Assembly (NCBI GenBank): GCA_029637525.1
Contig: CP072660.1
Span: 735,612 to 799,611 of the forward strand
Direction: 5' to 3'
Source: Desulfurococcaceae archaeon MEX13E-LK6-19
GTDB taxonomy: Archaea > Thermoproteota > Thermoprotei_A > Sulfolobales > Desulfurococcaceae
Length of the DNA stretch: 64,000 nt
The translations under genes were made by a program, and so were the position numbers. Position 1 is the stretch's first letter. Each line of letters begins with the position of its first letter. Positions 25,478 through 33,884 of the stretch are shown piece after piece. Below the pieces are notes generated by a model. That model ran no database searches. It was not told the origin of the DNA and saw only the letters and a list, made by a program, of their open reading frames with translations.

Positions 25478-27949
25478 TCAATAATATTTATTGAAGTAGA
25501 TGAAATAGGCTTTTGAAAAAGCTATTTCACTATTTTCATGTCCAAGTAGTTCTTTAATTTGGTCAATAATGTCTTCAATTTTATTTATTAAACTCCATAC
25601 AATATCTAATAATTCTTGGGCCTGCGAAGTATTTCCATTGTTGAGTGCTTCTTCTACTTGTTCAAGCAATATAGTTGCATTTACTATAAGCTTCTTTGCT
25701 TCAATAATTAAACTAGTAATATTAGTGCTTGTATTGCTTAGCTTACTTTCTATATCCATTAGTGTATTGTTTAGTTCAATTAACTTATTTCTAGCTTTTT
25801 CAACTTCTTCAGCTATTCTTTGCTTGGTGGATGAATTTTCTTCTACTAGTTGCTCTGCGTATTTCAGCAAACTCTTTATTTCATCAATTAACTCTCTCAA
25901 TTCCTCAATAAGAGTTTTTGCCTGAGTATAGTTTCCATTTATTAATGCTGTATGAGACTTATTTAGTAGTTCTTCAGCAAGCCTAATTAATGACTTTGTT
26001 TCATTTATTAAGCTAAGTAATTCGGTGGAATTAAGTAGAGAGGATTTATTCTCAATTATCTCAAGTCTTTCTTTTAATGAGGAAAGTGTTTGATTTAGCT
26101 CTTTAATTTTATTTAATAACTCTTCGTAATCCTCCTCAGTGACTTCAGTCTTTGTTTTCCCTTCTGTTTCCTCTTCTTTTTCTTCTTCTGAGATGTGTTC
26201 AAGCATGTCTTCCACTTGTTCTATAATCTTCTTTACTTCTTTGAATAAGATCTTTATATCTTGCAATAGCTTACTGACTTTAATATAATCTTCTTCTTCA
26301 AGAGCTTTTTCTAACTCGTTCATTAAGGTGGGTATGTTATTGAGGACTTCTTTTGCATTATATAGGAGAGTTAGTATATCAGAATGATTCAATGCTTCAG
26401 CTTTTTCAATTAATAAGATTATTGTCTCATTGTATTCTATGAGTTTTTCTTGTAATTCTTCAATAATTTCCTTTATCTCGCTAGTAATCTCCTTATATTC
26501 TTCAATAATGTCTTCAACAACGTCCAATAGCTCGTCTATGTCATCTATGAGTTTTTCAATATCCTCTATGAGCGCTTCAATGTCTTTCTTGGATACGTTC
26601 TCCTGCTTAATCATTAATTGTAGTTCATTGAATTTTTCAATTAAGATACTGTATTTTTCTTCAGCCTTGGAAACTAGTTCTATAGCTTTACTATTATTTA
26701 GCTTTGCAACAACTTCTTTTAAAGAAGATATTCTATCTTGAAGTTTTGATATTTCTTCTTCTAACTCACTTAGATCATAAAGTACTTCCATTTTTTCTTC
26801 AAGTTCTTCTTCAAGAATATCCCATGCCTTGTCTATTAATTTATCGATTTTGCTCAGTATCTTTAAAGCCTCAATAGTTTCTCCATTGCTTATTAATAAC
26901 AGTGCTTCATCTAAGAGGATTTCTATTTCATTAATTATTTTGTTTACTTTTTCGATTGTTTTCAATGTCTTTGTATCATTCTCTGCTAGTGCTCTTTCTT
27001 TTAATTTACTTATTGTTTGATTAAGTTCTTGTATCCTTTCAAGAATCCTTTCAAGAGTAAAGTTTAGGCTCTTTACTATAATCTTTTTTGTTGAATTGGT
27101 TACTGTTATGTTAAATGAAACATATATTGTAAGTATACTTGAAGTGTATTCAAGAATCTTTTTAGCTTCTTCAACGCTTGTTAAAGCTTCTTCTATTGCG
27201 TCAATTGCTTCTCCGGATACATTTAGTTTTCTTAGTAACATTGTTACATAAGTTAATATTTCAATAGATTTATTTAATGCCTTAATAGAGTTATTGATGT
27301 TAGTAATGGCTACTTCGATGCTTGTAGTATTTTCTATAGTAGTAATGTATAGTACTACAAGTTTTGTTAGTTCAGTTGAAAACTCTTCTGTTTTCTTGAT
27401 TTTCGTCTTCTTTTCTATTTGTTTTAGTAATTTTATTGCTTCCTCTATCTGCCCTTCATTAATATGTTTTGTAATATTCTGTATAAGTGTTTGCACCTCA
27501 GTATCATTTAATTCTTCTAATTCTTCTAGGATGTCCATTATTTCCTTTAATATTTCTTTTTTGATAACTTTTGTCATGTTAGATGGAATACTTTCTTCTA
27601 CGTATGAAGAGACTTTCTCATAGACGTCAATGGCTTTATCAAGAATACTTTCTGCTTCTTCACTTGTAAGAGCATCTATTTCTTCATTAGTTAAGTTTAG
27701 TATGGATTCCACTTCTATCCTTAGTTCGTCTGGAAGTCGAGATAATGGCACTATTTCTAGTTCTCTTCTAATAAGTTCTCTATAGGCTTTTATCATGGAT
27801 TTTACTTCGTCATTTTTGTTTTGCTCTAGTACAAGACTAGTTTTATGGAGGTCTGTTTGGAAGGCTGTTACTGGTATGTTCGATAAAGTCAGCATTATAA
27901 GCATCAGCACAGCGATCACTTTATATAAATTCCCTGTAGTCGGGTGCAC
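25478..27949 (-). CDS. Large secreted alpha-helical repeat protein
   Basis: An 823-residue protein with no family I can name. A signal peptide (about 1-30) leads into a long, almost wholly helical region of I, L, E, K and N. The chain repeats a two-helix unit of roughly 60-90 residues with a turn such as LISNGETIEALKIL, LINGNYTQAKTLI or LNNGNTSQAQELL, each following a leucine/isoleucine heptad helix. Many N-x-S/T sites suggest glycosylation outside the cell. No C-terminal membrane anchor is seen; the end is aromatic (YFIYFNKYY). GTG 27949 follows GGTGAGG. It is divergent from a membrane-anchored regulator. Confidence 0.7.
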   Translation of the reverse strand: MHPTTGNLYKVIAVLMLIMLTLSNIPVTAFQTDLHKTSLVLEQNKNDEVKSMIKAYRELIRRELEIVPLSRLPDELRIEVESILNLTNEEIDALTSEEAESILDKAIDVYEKVSSYVEESIPSNMTKVIKKEILKEIMDILEELEELNDTEVQTLIQNITKHINEGQIEEAIKLLKQIEKKTKIKKTEEFSTELTKLVVLYITTIENTTSIEVAITNINNSIKALNKSIEILTYVTMLLRKLNVSGEAIDAIEEALTSVEEAKKILEYTSSILTIYVSFNITVTNSTKKIIVKSLNFTLERILERIQELNQTISKLKERALAENDTKTLKTIEKVNKIINEIEILLDEALLLISNGETIEALKILSKIDKLIDKAWDILEEELEEKMEVLYDLSELEEEISKLQDRISSLKEVVAKLNNSKAIELVSKAEEKYSILIEKFNELQLMIKQENVSKKDIEALIEDIEKLIDDIDELLDVVEDIIEEYKEITSEIKEIIEELQEKLIEYNETIILLIEKAEALNHSDILTLLYNAKEVLNNIPTLMNELEKALEEEDYIKVSKLLQDIKILFKEVKKIIEQVEDMLEHISEEEKEEETEGKTKTEVTEEDYEELLNKIKELNQTLSSLKERLEIIENKSSLLNSTELLSLINETKSLIRLAEELLNKSHTALINGNYTQAKTLIEELRELIDEIKSLLKYAEQLVEENSSTKQRIAEEVEKARNKLIELNNTLMDIESKLSNTSTNITSLIIEAKKLIVNATILLEQVEEALNNGNTSQAQELLDIVWSLINKIEDIIDQIKELLGHENSEIAFSKAYFIYFNKYY

Positions 27950-27983
27950 CTTTCCTCACCTGATAGACAATTTTGTTATGGTG

Positions 27984-27992
27984 CTTTTTAAG
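27984..27992 (-). promoter_or_regulatory. Promoter TATA box of the helical-repeat gene
   Basis: CTTAAAAAG on the minus strand, about 40 nt before GTG 27949, predicts a start near 27962 and a very short leader. Confidence 0.45.
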
Positions 27993-28109
27993 AGACACTA
28001 TGAAACTTCTTGTGAAACCAGTGAAACAGCGTTAATGTTTTAAGTAATCATTAATTATAATTGTAATGTAGCTCGGCATTTTGTGGTACCAAGTATAACG
28101 GGTGTATAT

Positions 28110-29006
28110 ATGAGAGAGATAAATAGTATGATACTATACATCGTGTTGTTTTTGGTAGCAATATCGACAATGATTACTGATACCGGTGTAGCAGAAGCCC
28201 AAAGCATAAACTCAATCACCATAACAATAAAGGATACAGGTGTTGTTGTGGTCGAGATCAAAGGTAATGCTGTGGTCGGCATTAATGAGTATAAAGCCCC
28301 TGTAGAACCTGTTTTGGTTTCCTTGAGAGCTTATATCAACAATACGCAAGTTGCTACTATGTATATGAATAGAACAATATACATCCCCTCAACTATCGAT
28401 GGTATAGTTTACATTAGATACATTGCTAATGTAACTACTGTACAAGGTGTAGCAAGTTTTCAGGTTTATGATGTGGGTATTAGTATAAAACTTGTTGTTG
28501 AACCAAATGTTGTGTTACTTACAATGCCTAGCAATATAGAATCAGTTAAGACGGTTGATGGCGTTGTTGAAATAACGTTTAGTGGGTCTGCAGTAATAAA
28601 GTATGTTGTTACAACAGTTGATACCATTAAAGAAGGTGAGTCATATCCGGCAACTTCTACGGAAACACCTATAGGCCCTAGTCTACCCTTTGATAACAAT
28701 TTATTGATCGTATTAATAGCCGCCGTAACAATTGTTGTACTAGGTATTATTGCTCTAAAGTACAAGAGAAAACTCGTTGAAAGCAGAAGCTCCTACGTTA
28801 GCAGTATTCTCGATAATATTGACAGAAGTATACTCCAATGTTTAAAAGAATCTGGAGGATCATTATATCAAAGCGAACTTCAAAGAAAACTGAATCTACC
28901 CAAAGCAACTTTATGGCGCCATGTATATAAACTCGCCCAATTAGGTTTTTTAGAAATAGTTAAAGAAGGGCGGATAAACAAACTTGTTCTTAAGAAGAAG
29001 CCTTAG
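28110..29006 (+). CDS. Membrane-anchored protein with cytoplasmic winged-helix domain
   Basis: A 298-residue protein. It has a signal-like helix (about 6-28), a beta-rich domain predicted outside the cell (about 30-185), one membrane helix (about 200-221, LLIVLIAAVTIVVLGIIAL) and a cytoplasmic winged helix (about 240-298). The DNA-binding part contains SELQRKLNLPKATLWRHVYK, a MarR/ArsR-like recognition segment. Such proteins may sense outside signals and act on DNA at the membrane. It is divergent from the helical-repeat surface protein, a possible target. ATG 28110 is preferred over GTG 28083. Confidence 0.75.
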   Translation: MREINSMILYIVLFLVAISTMITDTGVAEAQSINSITITIKDTGVVVVEIKGNAVVGINEYKAPVEPVLVSLRAYINNTQVATMYMNRTIYIPSTIDGIVYIRYIANVTTVQGVASFQVYDVGISIKLVVEPNVVLLTMPSNIESVKTVDGVVEITFSGSAVIKYVVTTVDTIKEGESYPATSTETPIGPSLPFDNNLLIVLIAAVTIVVLGIIALKYKRKLVESRSSYVSSILDNIDRSILQCLKESGGSLYQSELQRKLNLPKATLWRHVYKLAQLGFLEIVKEGRINKLVLKKKP

Positions 29007-29132
29007 CATCTTAAAATAAGATATTTGATTGTTTTTAATATGAAGCTAGAACGGAATTTACTGTAAAATTTTTATTAAGTAATGTGATATGAAAGTATTA
29101 ACGGTAATAAAGAGTGATGGTGTCTCTTAGTC

Positions 29133-29873
29133 TTGAACCTTAATCCTGAAGAAATAGAACGTTATGATCGACAGATAAGAGTATTCGGTATTAACGGGCA
29201 GAAGAAACTTAAGAATTCAAGTGTACTTGTCGTCGGTGCAGGCGGGCTTGGTTCAGCTGTTCTATACTATCTTGCGGCTGCAGGTGTTGGAAAGATAATA
29301 GTTGTTGATCCAGAGAATGTAGAGTTAAGTAATCTGAATAGACAAATAATACATTTTACGCATGATATTGGAAAAGAAAAAGTAGTATCGGCCAAAGAGA
29401 AGCTAAAGGCGCTTAACCCTCACGTCGAAGTTATTGGCATCAAGAAATATTTTGATGAAAAACTTGGAGACGAAGTCGTCCCGCAAGTAGATGTTGTAGT
29501 AGATGCTCTGGATAACTGGGATACAAGAATAGTGCTTAACAAGATTTGTGTAAAATACAGAAAACCACTAGTACACGCTGGAGTACGTGAAGCCTATGGC
29601 CAGCTTCTAGTCATAATGCCGGGGAAAGGACCGTGTCTTCAATGCGTGTTTCCTTCCAAGATAAAAGAAGAAAGACCATTCCCAATACTAGGGCCAACAC
29701 CAGGTATACTTGGGGCTATGGAGGCCCTTGAGGTAATAAAAATTATCACTGGTTATGGAGAACCGTTGGTAGGCAGGCTCCTCCTATTTGATGGTAAAAA
29801 CAATGTATTTACAGAAATCAAGGTAAAGAGGAACCCTAAATGCCCTGTTTGCGGTCATATTAAAGAGCAGTAA
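29133..29873 (+). CDS. ThiF/MoeB/HesA-family E1-like adenylyltransferase
   Basis: A 246-residue E1-like enzyme that adenylates the C-terminal glycine of ubiquitin-fold sulfur carriers. ERYDRQIRVFGINGQ, the nucleotide loop VVGAGGLGSA, LSNLNRQI (arginine finger region) and VVDALDNWDTR are diagnostic. Two CxxC zinc pairs, CLQC near residue 171 and CPVC near residue 239, are present. It is the only E1 in the window and is a candidate activator of the three carriers at 16740, 23304 and 33050. TTG 29133 is used. No rhodanese domain is attached. Confidence 0.9.
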   Translation: MNLNPEEIERYDRQIRVFGINGQKKLKNSSVLVVGAGGLGSAVLYYLAAAGVGKIIVVDPENVELSNLNRQIIHFTHDIGKEKVVSAKEKLKALNPHVEVIGIKKYFDEKLGDEVVPQVDVVVDALDNWDTRIVLNKICVKYRKPLVHAGVREAYGQLLVIMPGKGPCLQCVFPSKIKEERPFPILGPTPGILGAMEALEVIKIITGYGEPLVGRLLLFDGKNNVFTEIKVKRNPKCPVCGHIKEQ

Positions 29874-29940
29874 TAGTCTTGAATAAAACTACAAAACCCA
29901 GGAACTATTTATATTATAATAGTTAAAAAGGTGAGTTCCT

Positions 29941-30444
29941 GTGCCGTGTTCTCGTGAAAATATTATTAAAGAAGCTATTCTCGACGTAGCTAAGTTAATG
30001 GTTGTATCAGCTATAACAGCACCTAAGGCTAAAGGGATCGATAACATCGTTGTCGCAATTATACATGAGAAAGACGAGCTCGAAAAACTAGCCAAGAAAA
30101 TGGAGGAACTAGCTGAATCCTATGGCGAGTTCTTTAGACGGGACGCAGATAATATTAGAAGATCACAAGCTGTTGTCTTGATAGGCTGTAAAATCATTGA
30201 TATAGGTGTTAAGAAACCAAATGAATATAAATACGATGTAAACCTAGTCTTAAGTCTGATAAACCTTGGAATAGCAATTGGTTCTGCTGTAAAAACAGCA
30301 TCCATACATAACGTTGACAACAGAATCATGTATACTGTTGGAGTTGCAGCAAAAAATCTAAGACTTATTGATGCCGATGTGATAATCGGGATACCATTGA
30401 GTGCGACTAGTAAAAACATTTACTTTGACAGGAAATGGAAGTAG
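29941..30444 (+). CDS. DUF2148 family protein
   Basis: A 167-residue protein of the ferredoxin-associated DUF2148 family. It has an N-terminal helix starting CSRENIIKEAILDVAKLMV, a SAITAPKAKGIDNI segment typical for the family, and a C-terminal LRLIDADVIIGIPLSA. DUF2148 proteins contain few conserved cysteines and are common in anaerobes; no biochemical role is established. Start GTG 29941 is preceded by AAAGGTGAG at 29926-29934. It lies about 70 nt after the E1-like gene on the same strand. Confidence 0.7.
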   Translation: MPCSRENIIKEAILDVAKLMVVSAITAPKAKGIDNIVVAIIHEKDELEKLAKKMEELAESYGEFFRRDADNIRRSQAVVLIGCKIIDIGVKKPNEYKYDVNLVLSLINLGIAIGSAVKTASIHNVDNRIMYTVGVAAKNLRLIDADVIIGIPLSATSKNIYFDRKWK

Positions 30445-30488
30445 CTAAATAATAATGCTTAAAAACATAGTTGTTTTATTTCTTGCTA

Positions 30489-30893
30489 TTATAACGTGGA
30501 AGCAAAAGCTTCATAGCGTTTTTGCTGGTATTCTCGTAATCGTTCGTCATGATATATGTTAAAGATTTCTTCGTCGCTAAGTTTGAGTGACACGAGTAGA
30601 TCTTTAACACTTCTTCCCGTGGGATCTGAACGATACCTCTCTTCAACTTCGACTAGTCCTAGTTCCCTAAGCTTATTAATAGCATTCCATACTTCATCAT
30701 GGGATACTGGCTGTTCATTCAATGTGAGTCTCATTGAAGTTATTTCACTACGTATTTCGCCACTCCAGAGCTTCCTAAACAGGGCAAGAACCCTCAAGAC
30801 ATCGCCCATTAATAGTTCTTCTCCTTCTCTAGAAGAAAGTATTCTCTTAAGTTCTTCCACGATATACCGCCTCACGATAATAATGTTATCCAT
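30489..30893 (-). CDS. Hypothetical protein with winged-helix-like segment
   Basis: A 134-residue soluble protein I do not recognise. It begins with a helical region (about 1-45, VEELKRILSSREGEELLMG), followed by a segment resembling a winged helix (VSHDEVWNAINKLRELGLVEVEER, about 58-82) and a charged helical tail. It may be a DNA-binding or adaptor protein. ATG 30893. It lies alone on the minus strand between two plus-strand genes, and is divergent from the clostripain-like gene across about 120 nt. Confidence 0.55.
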   Translation of the reverse strand: MDNIIIVRRYIVEELKRILSSREGEELLMGDVLRVLALFRKLWSGEIRSEITSMRLTLNEQPVSHDEVWNAINKLRELGLVEVEERYRSDPTGRSVKDLLVSLKLSDEEIFNIYHDERLREYQQKRYEAFASTL

Positions 30894-31015
30894 ATTTTCC
30901 TTAATAACTCTGGTATCCGATAATCCTCTTTGTGGTAAAAACCCAGCTTTTTATTTGGATAAGTACTGAACATAGTTATTTGAAAAATCTAAAAGACGAA
31001 GAGGATTGATCTGTA

Positions 31016-33007
31016 ATGCTTATGGTTAATAAAAAATACTGCCTATCAGTAATGGCTATTGCTCTCATACTTGTATCTATCATACAATCCTACATAGTAT
31101 ATTCCATTAATGTGAATCAATATAGGGAAAATGATGCATTGTATAAATGGGTTCTAATGTTCTTTATACCAGCCGATAATAGTCTAGGTGACAAGTATGT
31201 TAGTGAAGTTATTAACAAAATAAAAAGCGTTAATTTGACGGATAAGTTAAAGGTAGTGATATTTATTGATGAGTATGACAGGCAAGGTCAGATTTACGAA
31301 ATAAACACTAGTGTAAATGGAGGAGCACTTCTAGTGCCATTGATCAGCTTAGGTGAGTGTAATACAGGTGATCCCCGGGTCTTAGATAAATTTATTAATT
31401 ATTCTATCACAAGGTTCCCCGCTGAATACTATGGTTTAATAATAATTGACCACTCTAATGCGTGGATTGGCAAAGATTTCAAACACGTTCATCCAATAGC
31501 CTATGATGAGCATACAGGTACTAACTCCTTAATGGATTATTTAACTTTAAATGAGATAACATCAGTATTAAGAAAATACGATGAAATAAGTATCATAGTA
31601 TTCGATGTAGATCATTATTTATCATTTGAAGTTTATGCGAGCATATTCATGAACACTAATATCGAGTTCTTAATAGGATCTCCTTTAACACCATGTAGTA
31701 TAGAGTACGGCGATATATTGAGAGAGCTTAGTATTAGACTAGATATCAATGAAGTAACTCCGGGAGAACTTGCTGAATTAATCGTAAACACTACTTCATC
31801 AAAACAACATGGAAACCCGGGTTTTGTTCTTGCTGCATTTAAGAAAGAAACTTTTAGCTACATAATGCCAATGATGTTGTCGCAGTTTATGGCAATATAT
31901 CCTGAAGAAATAACTAAGATTCTCAATAATGCTATTGAAAGAACTCCAGTGTACTATATATCGTTATACTATCCGTCAGTTATATTCTACGACATGGGGG
32001 TATTCCTTAAAGAATTGAATAATACATTAAGAGACAATAAGATGATTCTCCTTAAGAATTCTGTAGAGGTGTTATATAGAACACTATTGGAGTCCCGTAT
32101 AGCGTTTGGTGCATATTTCCTCTATGATGATTGCCTAGGGTTATCGATGTATTTCCCAAGGGATCCTATTGATTACTATGCTAATAAAGTATGGTACGAG
32201 AAGAGTATTAACGAAACTAGTTTACTTCTGCAGTGGAGCGACTTCCTTAATACATACTACACATATGTAGCTGGGAACAAGCTGGATCTGCATATAGATT
32301 ACTCGCCAGTATTTATAGACAATAAACCGTTTATCTTGATCTCTACAACAATTAATGGCAGATATGTCGATGTGGAGAAAATTGATGTAATTATTGAGAA
32401 AATCAATAGCAATGGTAGCGTTACGGTACTTTCTACTCGTAGTTGTAATAGAGTTAATGAGGGCATATATCTTGTATCGATAAACAATGCAACCCCTAGT
32501 GGTATAGATAGTGGAAGTATAATCATTACCATACACGCATCTCTCGGTTTTCTCGAGGAAACAGAACAGATCAGTCTAAATGATATTGCTGGTACAAAGG
32601 AGATACTTGATTACCTTGGAATCTTGAATGCTAAAATCGATCGTATAAATGGTAATGTTACTATATTGAATACCTCTATAGGCGATCTCGCGGTCAAAAC
32701 TGATGAAATAATAGACTCGATTATTAGAGTTAACGATACTTTTGTCAAAGTATTGTTTAAGACTAATGAGACACTTTATGGAAGGATAGTTTCTATAGGA
32801 AAGGATGTCGTGACTATAAGGACTCAGATGGGTGATTTAACTATAAGTGTCCTAGAGTTACGAGATAATGTCACGAGTAAACTAGAATCCATGAATACGG
32901 CTATGAGCAATAGAGTCTATGTAGTTCAGGTATTGGCTGCATTTATCCTCATAGCGATAGGGTTAACTTGGTATTTTATAGCTATGTTATACAAGAGAGT
33001 GTTATAG
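31016..33007 (+). CDS. Membrane-anchored clostripain-fold (peptidase C11-like) protein, catalytic Cys replaced
   Basis: A 663-residue protein. A signal/membrane helix (about 10-31) precedes a clostripain-like domain (about 45-410): WVLMFFIPADNSLGD, VVIFIDEYDR, GECNTGDPRVL, LIIIDHSNAW with the catalytic-type His146, AYDEHTGTNSLMDYLTLNEI and SMYFPRDP appear in family order. At the nucleophile site, where clostripains have FDACLMG, it reads FDVDHYL, so Asp199 stands in place of Cys. An outer beta domain (about 420-530), a coiled-coil stretch (about 545-630) and a C-terminal membrane helix (about 634-655) follow. It is probably not an active cysteine protease. Confidence 0.72.
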   Translation: MLMVNKKYCLSVMAIALILVSIIQSYIVYSINVNQYRENDALYKWVLMFFIPADNSLGDKYVSEVINKIKSVNLTDKLKVVIFIDEYDRQGQIYEINTSVNGGALLVPLISLGECNTGDPRVLDKFINYSITRFPAEYYGLIIIDHSNAWIGKDFKHVHPIAYDEHTGTNSLMDYLTLNEITSVLRKYDEISIIVFDVDHYLSFEVYASIFMNTNIEFLIGSPLTPCSIEYGDILRELSIRLDINEVTPGELAELIVNTTSSKQHGNPGFVLAAFKKETFSYIMPMMLSQFMAIYPEEITKILNNAIERTPVYYISLYYPSVIFYDMGVFLKELNNTLRDNKMILLKNSVEVLYRTLLESRIAFGAYFLYDDCLGLSMYFPRDPIDYYANKVWYEKSINETSLLLQWSDFLNTYYTYVAGNKLDLHIDYSPVFIDNKPFILISTTINGRYVDVEKIDVIIEKINSNGSVTVLSTRSCNRVNEGIYLVSINNATPSGIDSGSIIITIHASLGFLEETEQISLNDIAGTKEILDYLGILNAKIDRINGNVTILNTSIGDLAVKTDEIIDSIIRVNDTFVKVLFKTNETLYGRIVSIGKDVVTIRTQMGDLTISVLELRDNVTSKLESMNTAMSNRVYVVQVLAAFILIAIGLTWYFIAMLYKRVL

Positions 33008-33049
33008 GTATTCATATAGTATTGCAACAAATAGATCGGGGAAGCAAAT

Positions 33050-33313
33050 ATGCCGAGAATTATTGTTGAGTATAAGATGTGGCTTAGAGAAAAAATTGGT
33101 AAAGAGTATGAGGAGCTGGAACTGTCTCCTGGAAGCACTCTTGCTGATCTTGTCACGGAACTTGTGAGTAAATATAGTGTATTGAAAAATATTATGGGAG
33201 ACCACGGCGGAACGGGATTAATTACGTTGGTTAACGGGAGAACGGTGCCAAGTAATTATGTGCTTAAAGACGGTGACAAAGTAATAGTTCTCCCCCCTGT
33301 ATCGGGAGGTTGA
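33050..33313 (+). CDS. MoaD/SAMP-like ubiquitin-fold protein
   Basis: An 87-residue beta-grasp protein ending in Gly-Gly (LPPVSGG). It is longer than the TtuB-like copy, with an insertion GDHGGTGLITLVNGR. ATG 33050 follows a GGGGAAG purine stretch (33039-33045). It is placed 3 nt before a stand-alone THUMP gene, so it may supply sulfur to a tRNA-modifying complex, or act as a SAMP-type protein modifier. No MoaE gene is adjacent to this copy. Confidence 0.8.
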   Translation: MPRIIVEYKMWLREKIGKEYEELELSPGSTLADLVTELVSKYSVLKNIMGDHGGTGLITLVNGRTVPSNYVLKDGDKVIVLPPVSGG

Positions 33314-33316
33314 AAA

Positions 33317-33799
33317 TTGAGTAAAAAGAACTACATCTTGGTTACATGCAAAGCCGGTAATGAAGAGTGGTGTGAAGAAGAAGTAGGTAATGTACTCTAT
33401 ATTCTAGACCCTGAAATCAATATTAAGCGTACTAAGTACAAGGGCGTGCTTATTGTTGAGACAAAAATTGATGTCGATAAAGCGTATAGGATGCTTATTT
33501 CAAGAGAATATGGTTTTGTTAAAAGAGTAATCCCATTCCATATAGTGACGAGACCTGATGTAAACGAAATTACTGCTCTTGTCAAAGAGCTTGTTGAAAA
33601 ACAAGGATACAAGGGGCCTGTTAGACTTCAGATAGTATTTCGCGGCATACGTGGGCTCAGTAATATTCTCTGGAATAAATTGAAGAGAGAACTAGCAGCA
33701 ATCGGTGTAATTATTGATAGAAATGCAAAGAAGTGTATATACATAGAGTCTGTAGATGAGCTTGTGGGTATAGGTTTTGTTGACTGTTGGCCTTCCTAG
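33317..33799 (+). CDS. Stand-alone THUMP-domain RNA-binding protein
   Basis: A 160-residue protein consisting mainly of an N-terminal ferredoxin-like part and a THUMP domain (about 55-155). THUMP domains bind tRNA acceptor ends in ThiI, Trm11/TrmG10 and Tan1. LVTCKAGNEEWCEEEVGNVL, RPDVNEITALVKELVEKQ and VGIGFVDCW fit. No catalytic domain is fused, so it likely serves as an adaptor, like Tan1 in ac4C formation. TTG 33317 is used, 3 nt after the Ubl carrier stop, which strongly suggests a joint function. Confidence 0.8.
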   Translation: MSKKNYILVTCKAGNEEWCEEEVGNVLYILDPEINIKRTKYKGVLIVETKIDVDKAYRMLISREYGFVKRVIPFHIVTRPDVNEITALVKELVEKQGYKGPVRLQIVFRGIRGLSNILWNKLKRELAAIGVIIDRNAKKCIYIESVDELVGIGFVDCWPS

Positions 33800-33849
33800 T
33801 TTGTGGATTATAGAGTAGTAATTATTTTATACATTTCATTTCAACACAG

Positions 33850-33859
33850 TTTAAATAGG
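33850..33859 (+). promoter_or_regulatory. Promoter TATA box of orc1/cdc6
   Basis: TTTAAATAGG centred 30 nt before ATG 33885; transcription would start within a few nt of the start codon, so the mRNA is probably leaderless. Confidence 0.6.
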
Positions 33860-33884
33860 CTGCAGTAACTAGTGGGTCGAAAGT

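Noticed and set aside
33800..33884. Possible replication origin next to cdc6
   Set aside because: No ORB or mini-ORB repeats or AT-rich unwinding element with flanking inverted repeats were recognised in the flanks.
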